35,161 nt of DNA from an uncultured Roseovarius sp. (lineage in GTDB: Bacteria; Pseudomonadota; Alphaproteobacteria; Rhodobacterales; Rhodobacteraceae). A program made the position numbers and the translations under genes. Each line of letters begins with the position of its first letter. Positions within the stretch are counted from its first letter, which is position 1. Under the pieces are notes generated by a model. That model saw nothing but the letters and a program-made list of their open reading frames with translations, was not told where the DNA came from and did not search any database. Below are positions 1 through 8,316 of this stretch, piece after piece. The DNA lies in the NCBI RefSeq assembly GCF_947259555.1, contig NZ_CAMYMD010000032.1, positions 1 through 35,161 on the forward strand, read 5' to 3'.

Positions 1-59
1 CGGCTCGGGCCGCCTATTCACAGCCTGTAAGGAGCGATGGCCATAAAAGGCCGGTCATC

Positions 60-251
60 TTAGAAGGCAATGAAAACAAGCGGATCCCATCGAGGCCAGA
101 AGCGAAACAGCTTCGAAAAAAGGCCGGGTAGATTCACGCATCCAATGCCGTTGGTTCCGTCGCCCAAAAACACCTCGCGCAAGGGGCGTCCATAGATTTG
201 CTCCTGCGTCCCGACAAAGCTGCCGGATTGGGAGCAGAAAATCCACCTAAC
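60..251 (-). other. Protein-like reading frame without a start (possible gene remnant)
   Basis: A minus-strand frame is open from about 251 to a TAA at 60-62. It reads like real protein, with segments such as GTQEQIYGRPLREVFLGDG and LFSKLFRFWPRWDPLVF, but it has no ATG and a TGA lies just upstream at 252-254. I do not recognise the family. It sits directly downstream of a broken integrase fragment, so it may be the truncated 3' end of a gene in the same decayed island. It could also be a chance open frame in GC-rich DNA. The remaining bases of 1-282 show nothing else recognisable. Confidence 0.2.
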
Positions 252-282
252 TCATCTGTTCAGATTTGCCGGGCCACCTCTC

Positions 283-486
283 TCAGACGGCAAGGCCGGG
301 GGCCTTTTCACTGGCCAGCAGGACTGCCCTGCGCACATCGGCGCTTGTCACGTCGGGAAGGGTCAGGGCCCCGAATTGCGGGAAGATGTAGGTTTCGAGT
401 GACTTGAGACAGGCAGCGCGATCCTTGGGATTCTTTAGGTTGCGCGCGTTCTCCTGGTGCGCTTTCCGCGCAGCTTCCTCGAAGGT
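283..486 (-). pseudogene. Tyrosine integrase fragment (N-terminal core-binding region only)
   Basis: The translated segment beginning TFEEAARKAHQENARNLKNP and continuing through LKSLETYIFPQFGALTLPDV resembles the SAM-like core-binding domain of phage P4-type tyrosine integrases, in which a 'TF..A...' stretch precedes 'R..L..Y..P..G.....I'. The frame stops at 283 after ADVRRAVLLASEKAPGLAV, so the catalytic domain with its Arg-His-Arg-Tyr residues is absent. Upstream codons of this frame (to about 666) overlap the 3' end of the Na/Pi cotransporter gene and do not look like integrase. I read it as the remnant of an integrated element. No tRNA or attachment-site duplication is visible nearby. The assignment is from sequence pattern only. 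Confidence 0.5.
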
Positions 487-628
487 GTGGCACACTTCGG
501 AACCTGTCAGCACAAAGTATGGAGATTTCCGGGGTCGCCATTCTAAAACTCCGGCGAGTCCCACTGGGCAACCAGGGGCGGGGGCAGCAACTGTCGGTCC
601 GTGACGTGAGAGCCTGTTTGCTGCTCCG

Positions 629-2287
629 TCAGGACGACGCCAATCGGCTCTCCAGTAATTCGCCACGATCCTCCAGCAACGGATAGGCGATCATCGCAAA
701 GGACGTGTTCAGCATCTTGAGCGCACGCAGCAGATCAAGATGGATCGCACTGGTTTCGAACGTCTCGGCCAGCCCTTTGCGCAGCCGTTTGAGGTGCTTG
801 CGCTGCAGGCTTTGTTCGAGGTCGCGGACGCGCTCTTTCTGCTCTACCAGTTCTCGCGCAAGGCCGACGTCCTCGGACATCAGCACCGATATCCCATGCT
901 GCACATTGCGCAGTACGACATCGTGAAAATCGGTCAACTCCCGCCACCCATCTTGAGAGAAATGCACGTTTTCGACGTCCTTGAGGCGCGCGAGGTCCAC
1001 CATCTTGCGGGCGATCACGTCAGCGCCCGCTTCAAGGTTGACGGCGATACCTGACAGCTCGAACGCACGATTGCCGGTGTCCTCAGTGGCGTCATGATTG
1101 CGCACGCGCGACAGGTAGGTGCGAATGTCGAGCGACATTTGAGCCAGGTTCTGGAGCTCGGCACGTTGTTTTTTCACAGTGATGTCGTCGTAGCGCTCGA
1201 ACAGGCCAATCGCTTCGCGCAGCATGATCTCGATACGGTGTCCCATTTCGACGAGTTCGCGTTGGGCGCAGGCAAAGGCGCGTCGGGGCTGGTCCTGAAC
1301 GGTTGGGTCGAGCGCGCTGCGCCAACCATTTTCCGCCTGTCCGTCCGGTGCGTCCGCGACAAGCGTCTTGGCCACGCGCATGAGAGGTCCGACAAGCGGA
1401 AGGCTGATCACAAGGAGCATGATATTGAAGGCGAGATGCAGGAGAAGGGCCTGTTGCCCGGCGTCCAGCTCAAGACCAAAGGTCGGCGGATCGTAAGTCA
1501 TGAGAAGGAACAGCATCACCGCCGCCCCTCCTCCGCGCAAGAGCAGGTTGCACCAGACCACCCGTCGCACGGCGCTGTCAGCCTTGAGTGTCAGAACAAC
1601 AGCGATCATCGAGCCGCCGAGATTGGCCCCCAGAACCATGGCGAACGCCGCCTCTATGGGCAAAAGGCCCTGTGCCGCGAGGGTCGCGAACAACAGCACG
1701 GCGGCCACGCTGGAATGAACGAGCCAGGCAAACAGCGCCGCGATCACGAAGGCCGAGATCACATCCTCGGCCAGATACAGCATGGCGGTCTCCGCCCCCG
1801 CAAGGCTTGTGAGAGGCTGGCTTGCTTCGCGGATCAGATCGAGTGAGATGAAGATCAGCGAAAGCCCGATCAGGATGCGCCCGACTTGCCGGATACGTCG
1901 TGCAGAGCTGCGCAGGAAAATCATGACACCTGCCAGCAGCAAAAGCGGTGTCACGAGGGCAAGTCGGGAATTTAGCACAAGCGCCACCACCGCAGAGCCG
2001 AGATCCGCCCCCAACATGATAGCAAGACCTGCGACGCTCCCGATCGCGCCAGCACTGACAAACCCTGCCATGAGCACGGCAACGGCGGTCGAGCTTTGCA
2101 TCAAGAGCGCGGTTGCCGCGCCTGACGCGGCGGCGGCGAACCGGTTTGATGTCGAACGGCGCAGCCAAAGCCGCAATTGCGCTCCGAGGGCACGCTCGAA
2201 CCCGGTGCGCACCAGCCGGACCGCCCAGATCAACAGGGCCGCGGCGGCGGCCATGTTGATAATGAAGACAATCGGCGTGGTTTCCAT
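629..2287 (-). CDS. Na+/phosphate cotransporter family protein with C-terminal PhoU-like domain
   Basis: This 552-residue protein has a hydrophobic N-terminal ~320 residues with about eight membrane segments and two inverted repeats. Each repeat carries the family's QSS-type signature (MQSSTAVAVLMAGF near residue 63 and the degenerate VHSSVAAVLLFAT near 190), and 'GADLGSAV' and 'GANLGGSM' match the Gly-rich loops. The soluble C-terminal part (about 330-552) is helical and charged, as in PhoU-like tails of bacterial NptA/YjbB proteins. Known members move inorganic phosphate across the inner membrane, coupled to Na+. The gene lies 42 bases downstream of the phosphodiesterase gene on the same strand, so released phosphate handling is a reasonable shared theme, but co-transcription is inferred. 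The second signature has His in place of Gln, so substrate and direction are uncertain. Confidence 0.85.
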   Translation of the reverse strand: METTPIVFIINMAAAAALLIWAVRLVRTGFERALGAQLRLWLRRSTSNRFAAAASGAATALLMQSSTAVAVLMAGFVSAGAIGSVAGLAIMLGADLGSAVVALVLNSRLALVTPLLLLAGVMIFLRSSARRIRQVGRILIGLSLIFISLDLIREASQPLTSLAGAETAMLYLAEDVISAFVIAALFAWLVHSSVAAVLLFATLAAQGLLPIEAAFAMVLGANLGGSMIAVVLTLKADSAVRRVVWCNLLLRGGGAAVMLFLLMTYDPPTFGLELDAGQQALLLHLAFNIMLLVISLPLVGPLMRVAKTLVADAPDGQAENGWRSALDPTVQDQPRRAFACAQRELVEMGHRIEIMLREAIGLFERYDDITVKKQRAELQNLAQMSLDIRTYLSRVRNHDATEDTGNRAFELSGIAVNLEAGADVIARKMVDLARLKDVENVHFSQDGWRELTDFHDVVLRNVQHGISVLMSEDVGLARELVEQKERVRDLEQSLQRKHLKRLRKGLAETFETSAIHLDLLRALKMLNTSFAMIAYPLLEDRGELLESRLASS

Positions 2288-2329
2288 CGCGTTCCCGAAG
2301 TGTTGTGATACCGGCGCGTTGCGACTGTA

Positions 2330-3127
2330 TCAGAAATTGAACGGACCTTGGCCGTAAGAGAGAGGCAGTTCGGTCCAGACGCCGCCCGGAGATGTGTCGA
2401 TCAGCGCACAACCGGTCGGGCCCGTCATGAAGCCGACGCGCGCATTGTCGCGGGTGTCCAGAGCGAATGCGCTGCAGGTAGACGGTGCTGTAACAACCGG
2501 ATGTCGGCCGAGCAAGCCACAATACACACCATGGACATGCCCGGCCAGAACCTTGACCGGTTGCGGGCGGGTGTCCAGAACGGCTCGGAGATCCTCTGGA
2601 TTTTCGAGGCCAATCGCATCCATGAAGCGGATACCGGTGCGGATTGGCGGGTGATGCAAGGCGACGACCATGGGTCTGTCCCCGATGCCGATCAGAGCCT
2701 CGGAGACCACTGACAGGCTCTCGGGCCTCAGCCTTCCGCCACCTTGTCCTTCAACCAGCGTATCAAGCCCGACGATGCGGGTATCGCCGATATCCGTCAC
2801 CCAGTCGATCAATCCGCGCGGCGCGATCTCGGGCAGATCGGAAAATGCCGCCCGGAACGCCTCGCGCCGGTCATGGTTGCCGGGGATCACGAGGAGCCGG
2901 ACGCCCATCCGCTCCAGCTCTTGCCGCGCGATTCCGTAGCTCTCGGCGCTGCCGTCATCGCTGATATCGCCGGTCACCAGAACCGCGTCGATGGGGCCGA
3001 TGGCGTGCATCCGCGCGCAGAGCGTGGTGACGGCCTCACCCAGCAGCTGCCCGGTATCGAGCCGGCCAGAGACCAACGTGCCCGGTGCCGCCACGTGAAG
3101 ATCGGTGATATGCAGAAGCCGCGCCAC
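2330..3127 (-). CDS. GpdQ-like metallophosphodiesterase (calcineurin-like fold)
   Basis: This 265-residue enzyme starts at a GTG just after the stop of the upstream permease gene. Metal-site motifs are complete and ordered: D9-x-H11, GD (D54), GNHD (N84), HH (158-159), and GHVH (H197, H199). This spacing closely follows the class III phosphodiesterases GpdQ (glycerophosphodiesterase) and CpdA (cAMP phosphodiesterase). Position at the end of a Ugp-like importer operon favours hydrolysis of an imported phosphodiester, such as a glycerophosphodiester, to an alcohol and a phosphomonoester. No signal peptide is seen, so it should act in the cytoplasm. Cyclic-nucleotide hydrolysis remains possible. 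Family is secure; substrate is inferred from neighbours. Confidence 0.85.
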   Translation of the reverse strand: MARLLHITDLHVAAPGTLVSGRLDTGQLLGEAVTTLCARMHAIGPIDAVLVTGDISDDGSAESYGIARQELERMGVRLLVIPGNHDRREAFRAAFSDLPEIAPRGLIDWVTDIGDTRIVGLDTLVEGQGGGRLRPESLSVVSEALIGIGDRPMVVALHHPPIRTGIRFMDAIGLENPEDLRAVLDTRPQPVKVLAGHVHGVYCGLLGRHPVVTAPSTCSAFALDTRDNARVGFMTGPTGCALIDTSPGGVWTELPLSYGQGPFNF

Positions 3128-3130
3128 GCC

Positions 3131-3940
3131 CTACTTGATCCCGGTGCGCAGAAAGGCTTGCACGAACTGCCGCTGAAAGACCAGAAAGGCGATCAGCAAG
3201 GGCGCGACCGACATGATCGTCGCCGCCGAGATCACGCTGATATCGACGCCGTTCTCGGGCGCTGCAAAGATCGACAGCCCCACGGTAAGCGGCCGCGTAT
3301 CGGGCGAGTTGGTGACGATCAGCGGCCACAGAAAGTTGTTCCAGTGGGTCGAGACCGAGACCAGCCCATAAGCCAGATATGTGGGCCGCGCGAGGGGCAC
3401 GTAGACCCGCCACAGAATGCCGAACCAGCCGCAGCCCTCGACGCGCGCCGCCTCGTGCAACTCGATCGGCACGCCCTTGAACGCCTGCCGCATCAGAAAG
3501 ATGCCAAAGGCCGACGCCATGTAGGGCATGCCCACACCGAGGATCGTGTCAAAGAGGCCCAGCCGCGAGACCATCACGTAATTCTCGACGATCAGCACCT
3601 CGGGCAGGATGAAAAGCTGCATCAGCACGAGGATGAACACCACATCCCGCCCCGGAAACCGCACCTGCGCAAAGGCAAAGCCCGCCAGCGTGGTGACGAC
3701 GAATTGCCCGATCAGGATGACGGTCACCAGAAGGAACGTGTTGAGGAAATACTTCAGCCACGGCGCCCCGGCCCAGGCGGTGCGGACATTCTCCAGCGTC
3801 CAGGGGGCCGCGATGTTGAAATTCACCGCGTCCGAGGTGGTGTGAAACGCCGCCCAGAAGGCAAAGACCAGCGGCGAGATCCAGATCACCGCCAGCAGCA
3901 GCGCGCCGAAGGTCTCGATATGACGTGACAACCCGCTCAT
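3131..3940 (-). CDS. ABC importer permease, UgpE/MalG type
   Basis: A 269-residue inner-membrane permease with about six membrane segments. The EAA loop reads 'IELHEAARVEGCGWFGILWR', the contact site for the ATPase, and is typical of carbohydrate-uptake family 1 permeases of the MalG/UgpE branch. The N-terminus (ETFGALLLAVIWISPLVFAF) and the '...PLTVGLSIF' region fit this branch. The ATG start overlaps the stop of the partner permease gene by four bases (ATGA), indicating translational coupling. It forms the membrane channel with the preceding permease. The imported solute is not readable from the permease alone; the operon context suggests a glycerol-phosphate-like compound. Confidence 0.88.
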   Translation of the reverse strand: MSGLSRHIETFGALLLAVIWISPLVFAFWAAFHTTSDAVNFNIAAPWTLENVRTAWAGAPWLKYFLNTFLLVTVILIGQFVVTTLAGFAFAQVRFPGRDVVFILVLMQLFILPEVLIVENYVMVSRLGLFDTILGVGMPYMASAFGIFLMRQAFKGVPIELHEAARVEGCGWFGILWRVYVPLARPTYLAYGLVSVSTHWNNFLWPLIVTNSPDTRPLTVGLSIFAAPENGVDISVISAATIMSVAPLLIAFLVFQRQFVQAFLRTGIK

Positions 3941-4830
3941 TGGTAATGCGTCCGCTTGTCGAGGATGGTGAACTTGACGCCCGCGACGATGCCCAGCACC
4001 AGCAGGATCAGGATCGTCATCGCCGCCGCCTGTGGCGCGTCGAAAAAGGCAAACGCCATCTCCCAGATGTAATAGAGGATCAGCTTCGAGGCGTCATTCG
4101 GCCCGCCCTTGGTGAGGATGAAGAGATGGTCGATCAGCTTGACCGAATTGATCAGCGCGTTGACCATGATGAAGAGCGTGGTCGGCATGAGCAGCGGCAG
4201 CACGATCCGGCGGGTATAGGTAAAGCGGCTCGCCCCCTCGATATCGGCGGCTTCCTTGAGGTCTTCGGGAATGGTCTGGAGGGCGGCGAGATAGAAGATC
4301 ATGAAGAACCCGGCCTCTTTCCAGATCGTGACGATGATCACCGCCCAGAGCGCGGTTTCGGGCTGGCCCAGCCAGTTGACCGACGGCAAGCCGAAGAGCG
4401 CGCCGATCTGATCCAGAACGCCGAGGCCCGGCGTGTAGAAGAACAGCCACAGGTTCGCGGCGGCGATCATCGGCAGCACGGTGGGCGTGAAATAGGCGGT
4501 GCGCACAAAGCCGCGCGCCGGGATCCTGGAATTGGCCCAGAGCGCCATGCCCAGTGCGATCGCGATGGAAATCGGGATCGTCGCCCCGGCATAGATCAGA
4601 TTGTTTGTCGCCACCTTCCAGAAGGTCGGATCGGCGAAGAGATCGGCGTAGTTCTCGGTGCCAACAAACTCGGTCGGACGCCGCCGCGTGCCTCGGCTGA
4701 ACAGGGACGTCCAGAGCGTTGCCATGGACGGGTAAAAGGCAAAGGCCGTCAACAGGATCGCGGCGGGCGACAGCAGGAGCCAGCCGTAAATCGCCTGTCT
4801 GCGGCGTTCGATGTTCACTTGGGTCGGCAT
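3937..4830 (-). CDS. ABC importer permease, UgpA/MalF type
   Basis: A 297-residue permease with an N-terminal membrane segment (QAIYGWLLLSPAAILLTAF) and a total of about six helices. The EAA loop 'LKEAADIEGASRFTYTRRIV' is clear. The 'SLFSRGTRRRPTEFVGTENY' stretch after helix 1 is typical of UgpA/LacF-like permeases of the sugar and glycerol-phosphate importer class. It pairs with the downstream UgpE-type permease. A 76-base gap separates it from the binding-protein gene and contains a strong stem-loop, consistent with lower expression of the membrane components than of the binding protein. Confidence 0.88.
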   Translation of the reverse strand: MPTQVNIERRRQAIYGWLLLSPAAILLTAFAFYPSMATLWTSLFSRGTRRRPTEFVGTENYADLFADPTFWKVATNNLIYAGATIPISIAIALGMALWANSRIPARGFVRTAYFTPTVLPMIAAANLWLFFYTPGLGVLDQIGALFGLPSVNWLGQPETALWAVIIVTIWKEAGFFMIFYLAALQTIPEDLKEAADIEGASRFTYTRRIVLPLLMPTTLFIMVNALINSVKLIDHLFILTKGGPNDASKLILYYIWEMAFAFFDAPQAAAMTILILLVLGIVAGVKFTILDKRTHYQ

Positions 4831-4855
4831 CTTGGCCCTTTTGCGAAGTCAAATA

Positions 4856-4883
4856 CCGGCGCCGGGCATGTGCCCGACGCCGG
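4856..4883 (-). terminator. Intercistronic stem-loop after the binding-protein gene
   Basis: Bases 4856-4868 (CCGGCGCCGGGCA) pair with 4871-4883 (TGCCCGACGCCGG), with one mismatch in 13 and a 2-base loop. There is no long T-run. Such GC-rich hairpins after periplasmic binding-protein genes commonly stabilise the upstream mRNA or partially terminate transcription, giving more binding protein than permease. That role is inferred here. Confidence 0.55.
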
Positions 4884-4906
4884 AGAAGTGGACTACCGGT
4901 CTAGTG

Positions 4907-6163
4907 TTACCGGTAATCCTTCAACAGCCGCTCGGCAGCGGCCTGTGCCTCGGCCAGCGCATCGGCGGGCGATTTGCTGCCTGTCAAAGCCGCCTGAATG
5001 GCGTTGTTGAGCCCGTCACGCACGCGCGCCGTCTCGAAGGTCGAGAACTCGGCGACGGCGTTTTCAAGCTGGTTGCGCGCCACCAATGCAGGCGGGAACT
5101 CTTCCGTGTAGGCCTTCAGCGCCTCGGTTTCATAGGCGGCGGGCGACACGCCCATGTAACCCGTGGAGATCGACCATTCAGCCGCCTGCTCGGGGGCTGT
5201 CATGAACTTGATCAGCTTGAGCGCGGCGGCACGTTCCTCGTCGGTGGTGTCCTCGAAGACATAGAAATTGCCGCCGCCGGTGGGCGAGCCGGGCCGTTCA
5301 TTCGCGGGCAGCTCGGCCACGCCGAAATCAAACCCGGCGTTGTTCTTGACCGCCGTCAGGTTGCCGGTGGAGTGCCACATCATCGCGGTCTGCCCCTCCA
5401 GAAACGCCTGGCGCAGCGTGCCCCATTCGACCGTGCCCTCGGGCATGATGCCGTGCTCGGTCGAGAGCGACTTCCAGAAATCAAGCGTCTCGACAACCGC
5501 CGGGTCGTCGAAGTAGGTCTCAAGCCCGTCGCCGGACATCAGCTCCTTGCCGTTCTGGATCGCCAGCGCCTGGAACATCCAATAGGGATAGCCGGTCGAG
5601 GGGATCATCAGCCCGTAAGTGTCGCCCTCGGTCAGCGCCTTGCCCATGCTGACCATCTCGTCCCAGGTGGCGGGGGGCGCTTCGGGGTCGAGGCCTGCGT
5701 CGCGGAACATGTCCTTGTTGTAATAGGCCACGATGGTCGAGCGCTGGAACGGGATGCCCCAGGTCTTGCCCTCGATCCGGCTGTTGGCCATCAGCGCGGG
5801 GTAAAAGCTGTCGAGCCAGGCCTCGTCCACGCCCTCGATATCCTCGAAGGCGACGATGCGTTCCTGCTCGATCAGGTCATAGGCGTCGATGGAGAACATC
5901 ACCGCCAATTGCGCAGGCTCGCCCGAGGCGATGGCCGACAGGGCCCGCACGCGGGTGTCGTCGTAATTGCCCGAATAGATCGCGTTGACCTTGATATCCG
6001 GGTTGGCCTCTTCGAACTTGCCGACGATGCCATCCACGACCTCGGTCAGCGCGCCGCCCACGGCGATCGGGTAATACATCGTCAGTTCGGTTTCCGCGGC
6101 AACCGGTGCGGCGGTCAGTGCCGCGAATGTGGTTGCCAGACTTATCTTCCTGATCGTGTTCAT
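4907..6163 (-). CDS. Periplasmic solute-binding protein, UgpB-like (family 1)
   Basis: The chosen ATG at 6163 has a good ribosome site (AAGGGAGAA) and begins with a Sec signal peptide (MNTIRKISLATTFAALTAAP, cleavage after VAA). That gives 418 residues. The mature protein resembles UgpB: 'IYSGNYDDTRVRALSAIASG', 'PFQRSTIVAYYNKDMFRDAG' followed by LDPEAPPATWDEM, 'MMWHSTGNLTAVKNN' and 'EQAAEWSISTGYMGVSPAAYE' all have counterparts there. UgpB binds sn-glycerol-3-phosphate and glycerophosphodiesters. Homologues can bind sugars, so I call it UgpB-like rather than UgpB. The adjacent GpdQ-like phosphodiesterase and DeoR-type regulator support a phosphorylated glycerol-type ligand. Confidence 0.85.
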   Translation of the reverse strand: MNTIRKISLATTFAALTAAPVAAETELTMYYPIAVGGALTEVVDGIVGKFEEANPDIKVNAIYSGNYDDTRVRALSAIASGEPAQLAVMFSIDAYDLIEQERIVAFEDIEGVDEAWLDSFYPALMANSRIEGKTWGIPFQRSTIVAYYNKDMFRDAGLDPEAPPATWDEMVSMGKALTEGDTYGLMIPSTGYPYWMFQALAIQNGKELMSGDGLETYFDDPAVVETLDFWKSLSTEHGIMPEGTVEWGTLRQAFLEGQTAMMWHSTGNLTAVKNNAGFDFGVAELPANERPGSPTGGGNFYVFEDTTDEERAAALKLIKFMTAPEQAAEWSISTGYMGVSPAAYETEALKAYTEEFPPALVARNQLENAVAEFSTFETARVRDGLNNAIQAALTGSKSPADALAEAQAAAERLLKDYR

Positions 6164-6205
6164 GGTTTTCTCCCTTGAATTAAACACGGTATTCCAGACG
6201 TGACG

Positions 6206-7240
6206 TCACGCCGTCACGCCATTCGGATGCCGCAGCCTGTTTCCTTCGGCGTCGAAGAAATGCAGGTCGTCATCGGCAAAATCTATCTCAAGCTCCTCGC
6301 CCGCCGGGATGGAGCGCAATCCCGGCATCGAAATGGTCAGCCCGTTCGCACCGGGATGCGTCAGCCCCACAAAGGTCTCTGAGCCTAGGAATTCACATTC
6401 GGACACCCGGCATGTCAGCCGCCCCTTGCCGGGCTCTGCCAAGCGCAGGCTTTCGGCCCGCAGGCCGATGGTGCTGGCCCCCTCATAGCCGGGGATCGCC
6501 GCGCCCTCGATCAGTGCCATCGGCGGCGCGCCCACGAATTCGGCCACGAAGGTATTGGCGGAGCGGTAATACAGATCCTCCGGCGCGCCGGTCTGCTGGA
6601 TGCGCCCGTCCTTCATCAGCACCACCATGTCGGCCATGCTCATCGCCTCAGTCTGGTCATGGGTCACGTAGATCACGGTGATTCCGAGATCGACCTGCAA
6701 CTTCTTGATATCCTTGCGCACCGACGCGCGCAGCTTGGCGTCGAGATTACTGAGTGGCTCGTCCATCAGGCACAGCGGCTGGTTCGCCACGATGGCGCGC
6801 GCCAGCGCCACGCGCTGCCGCTGCCCGCCCGACAACTCGCCCGGCTTGCGCGCCTCAAAGCCCAGAAGCCCGGTGATCTCGAGCGCGCGGTGCAGCTTCT
6901 CGCGCCGCTCGGCAGCCCGGACGCGGCGCACCTTGAGGCCAAAGACCACGTTCTCGGCCACGCTCAAATGCGGAAAGAGGGCGTAAGACTGAAACACCAT
7001 CGACAGGTTGCGCTCCGACGGCGCGGCGGTGGTCACGTCCCGCCCGTCAATCATGATCCGCCCCTCGTCCGGCAGTTCCAGCCCCGACAACAGCCGCAGC
7101 GTCGTCGACTTGCCGCATCCCGACGGCCCGAGCAGCGCCACGAACGCCCCGCGCGGGATCGACAGCGAGACATTCTCGACGCCAAGCTGCCCGTTCCAGC
7201 GCTTGGCGACAGTCTGCACCTCGACGAACGCCTCCGGCAT
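6206..7240 (-). CDS. ABC importer ATPase, UgpC/MalK type
   Basis: A 344-residue ATPase beginning MPEAFVEVQTVAKRW. The start ATG at 7238-7240 overlaps the stop of the regulator gene (TGATG). It shows Walker A GPSGCGKST, Q-loop VFQSYALFPH, signature LSGGQRQRVALARA, Walker B LCLMDEPLSNLD and switch His VTHDQTEAM. The C-terminal ~110 residues form the TOBE/OB regulatory domain typical of MalK/UgpC ('STIGLRAESLRLAE', 'CEFLGSETFVGL'). It powers import with the two downstream permeases. A perfect 10-base palindrome GTGACGTCAC spans 6200-6209 at its 3' end; its significance is unknown. Confidence 0.92.
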   Translation of the reverse strand: MPEAFVEVQTVAKRWNGQLGVENVSLSIPRGAFVALLGPSGCGKSTTLRLLSGLELPDEGRIMIDGRDVTTAAPSERNLSMVFQSYALFPHLSVAENVVFGLKVRRVRAAERREKLHRALEITGLLGFEARKPGELSGGQRQRVALARAIVANQPLCLMDEPLSNLDAKLRASVRKDIKKLQVDLGITVIYVTHDQTEAMSMADMVVLMKDGRIQQTGAPEDLYYRSANTFVAEFVGAPPMALIEGAAIPGYEGASTIGLRAESLRLAEPGKGRLTCRVSECEFLGSETFVGLTHPGANGLTISMPGLRSIPAGEELEIDFADDDLHFFDAEGNRLRHPNGVTA

Positions 7241-8028
7241 CACTCGGCCTCCTCTGCAAAGGTGATCCGGCCCCCGAGCTGCTCGACCAGATGGGAAAAC
7301 GGCTCGGCCGGCGGGCGGTCGCAAATGACGTGGTCGATCTGCGTGATCATGCCGCCCACGGCGGGGGCGAGACGGCCGAACTTGCTGCGGTCGATGACCA
7401 GGATGGAGGTCTGCGCGTTGCGCCACATCCGGTAGGTCGCGCGCACCTCGGCCTGATGAAATTCCAGCAACTCGCCCTCGGTGCCGATCCCGGCAGTCCC
7501 GAAGATCGCGTATTCCGCGCGATACCGGCCAAAGAACTCGACCACCTCCTCGCCGACGAAATCACGGTCCGGCAGGCGGATCTCTCCGCCCGGCACGATG
7601 ATCCGGTTGGAAATCTCCTCGCTCAGCGCCATCGCTGCGCTCAGGTTGTTGGTGACGACCGTCAGCTCCTTGCGCCGATGCAGCGCCCGCGCCACACTCA
7701 GCGCCGTTGAGCCGATCGAGATGAACAGCGTCGCGCCATCGGGGATGAGCGCCGCCGCCGCACTCGCAATCGCGCGCTTGCCCACGAGGTTGGTGCCCGC
7801 CCGCTGATCGAAGGGGGTGTTGCGACGCCCCTCGGCAAGCTCGATCCGTCCGTGCGAGCGATGCAGGGTGTCGCCATCGCACAGGATATCGAGATCGCGC
7901 CGGATGGTCTGCATCGAGACGCCGAACATCTCGGCCAGCGCACCGACGCTCACCCCGCCCTGTTCCTGCACGACCTGCTGAATGAGATCGTGCCGTCTGG
8001 TCTTCTTCGACACCATGTCCGGTTCCAT
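7240..8028 (-). CDS. DeoR/GlpR-family transcriptional repressor
   Basis: The N-terminal helix-turn-helix (about residues 10-65) has the family signature 'LAEMFGVSMQTIRRDLDIL' and then 'HRSHGRIEL'. The rest is the DeoR sensor domain of the ribose-isomerase-like fold, with the 'ISIGSTALSVARAL', 'VVTNN' and 'GTAGIGTEGEL' phosphate-ester-binding loops. Family members such as GlpR respond to phosphorylated sugars or glycerol-3-phosphate. It is the first gene of the importer operon and is divergent from the HAD hydrolase, so it probably regulates both. ATG at 8016 (MVSKKTRRHDL) has a better ribosome site than 8028 and may be the real start. Confidence 0.88.
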   Translation of the reverse strand: MEPDMVSKKTRRHDLIQQVVQEQGGVSVGALAEMFGVSMQTIRRDLDILCDGDTLHRSHGRIELAEGRRNTPFDQRAGTNLVGKRAIASAAAALIPDGATLFISIGSTALSVARALHRRKELTVVTNNLSAAMALSEEISNRIIVPGGEIRLPDRDFVGEEVVEFFGRYRAEYAIFGTAGIGTEGELLEFHQAEVRATYRMWRNAQTSILVIDRSKFGRLAPAVGGMITQIDHVICDRPPAEPFSHLVEQLGGRITFAEEAE

Positions 8029-8040
8029 CGTTTTGGTCGA

Positions 8041-8213
8041 TTGTTGAGCATCAATAACAACAAAGCAACATTTTTATATGTGCATTGTTGTTTCCGGTGC
8101 TAAGCCATGATTCTCTCTTATCGGTCAAATTTCGAAGATTTCCTCTGTAAATTACAGTTTCCAGAGGTATCCGAGAATTATGACGTCTGCATGAAATGTC
8201 GTAATGTTGTTTT
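8041..8213. promoter_or_regulatory. Divergent promoter region with repeated TGTTGTT operator-like motifs
   Basis: The 288-base gap between the DeoR-type gene and the HAD gene is AT-richer than its surroundings. AACAACAA at 8056-8063 and TTGTTGTT at 8085-8092 form an inverted pair. A further TGTTGTTTT occurs at 8205-8213 and a partial TTGTTGA at 8041-8047. Repeated short motifs of this kind are usual for DeoR-family operators. The regulator and target assignment is inferred from position. Confidence 0.5.
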
Positions 8214-8316
8214 GACTTTTATTTTTTTGACGGCACTGTAGGGTTTTCTGGCCGGGGGTGTCTTTCCCGGGGCTGTGGCCATTGCAATTCGACAAGGTTA
8301 GGGGTTCACCGGGCTG

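Noticed and set aside
2744..3928. Long plus-strand open frame opposite the phosphodiesterase and permease genes
   Set aside because: It is rich in Arg, His, Asp and Gln with no domain pattern, and the opposite strand encodes clear GpdQ-like and permease proteins. It is a GC-rich antisense shadow.
4811..6178. 455-codon plus-strand frame opposite the binding-protein gene
   Set aside because: Antisense to a clearly recognised UgpB-like protein; composition is typical of shadow frames.
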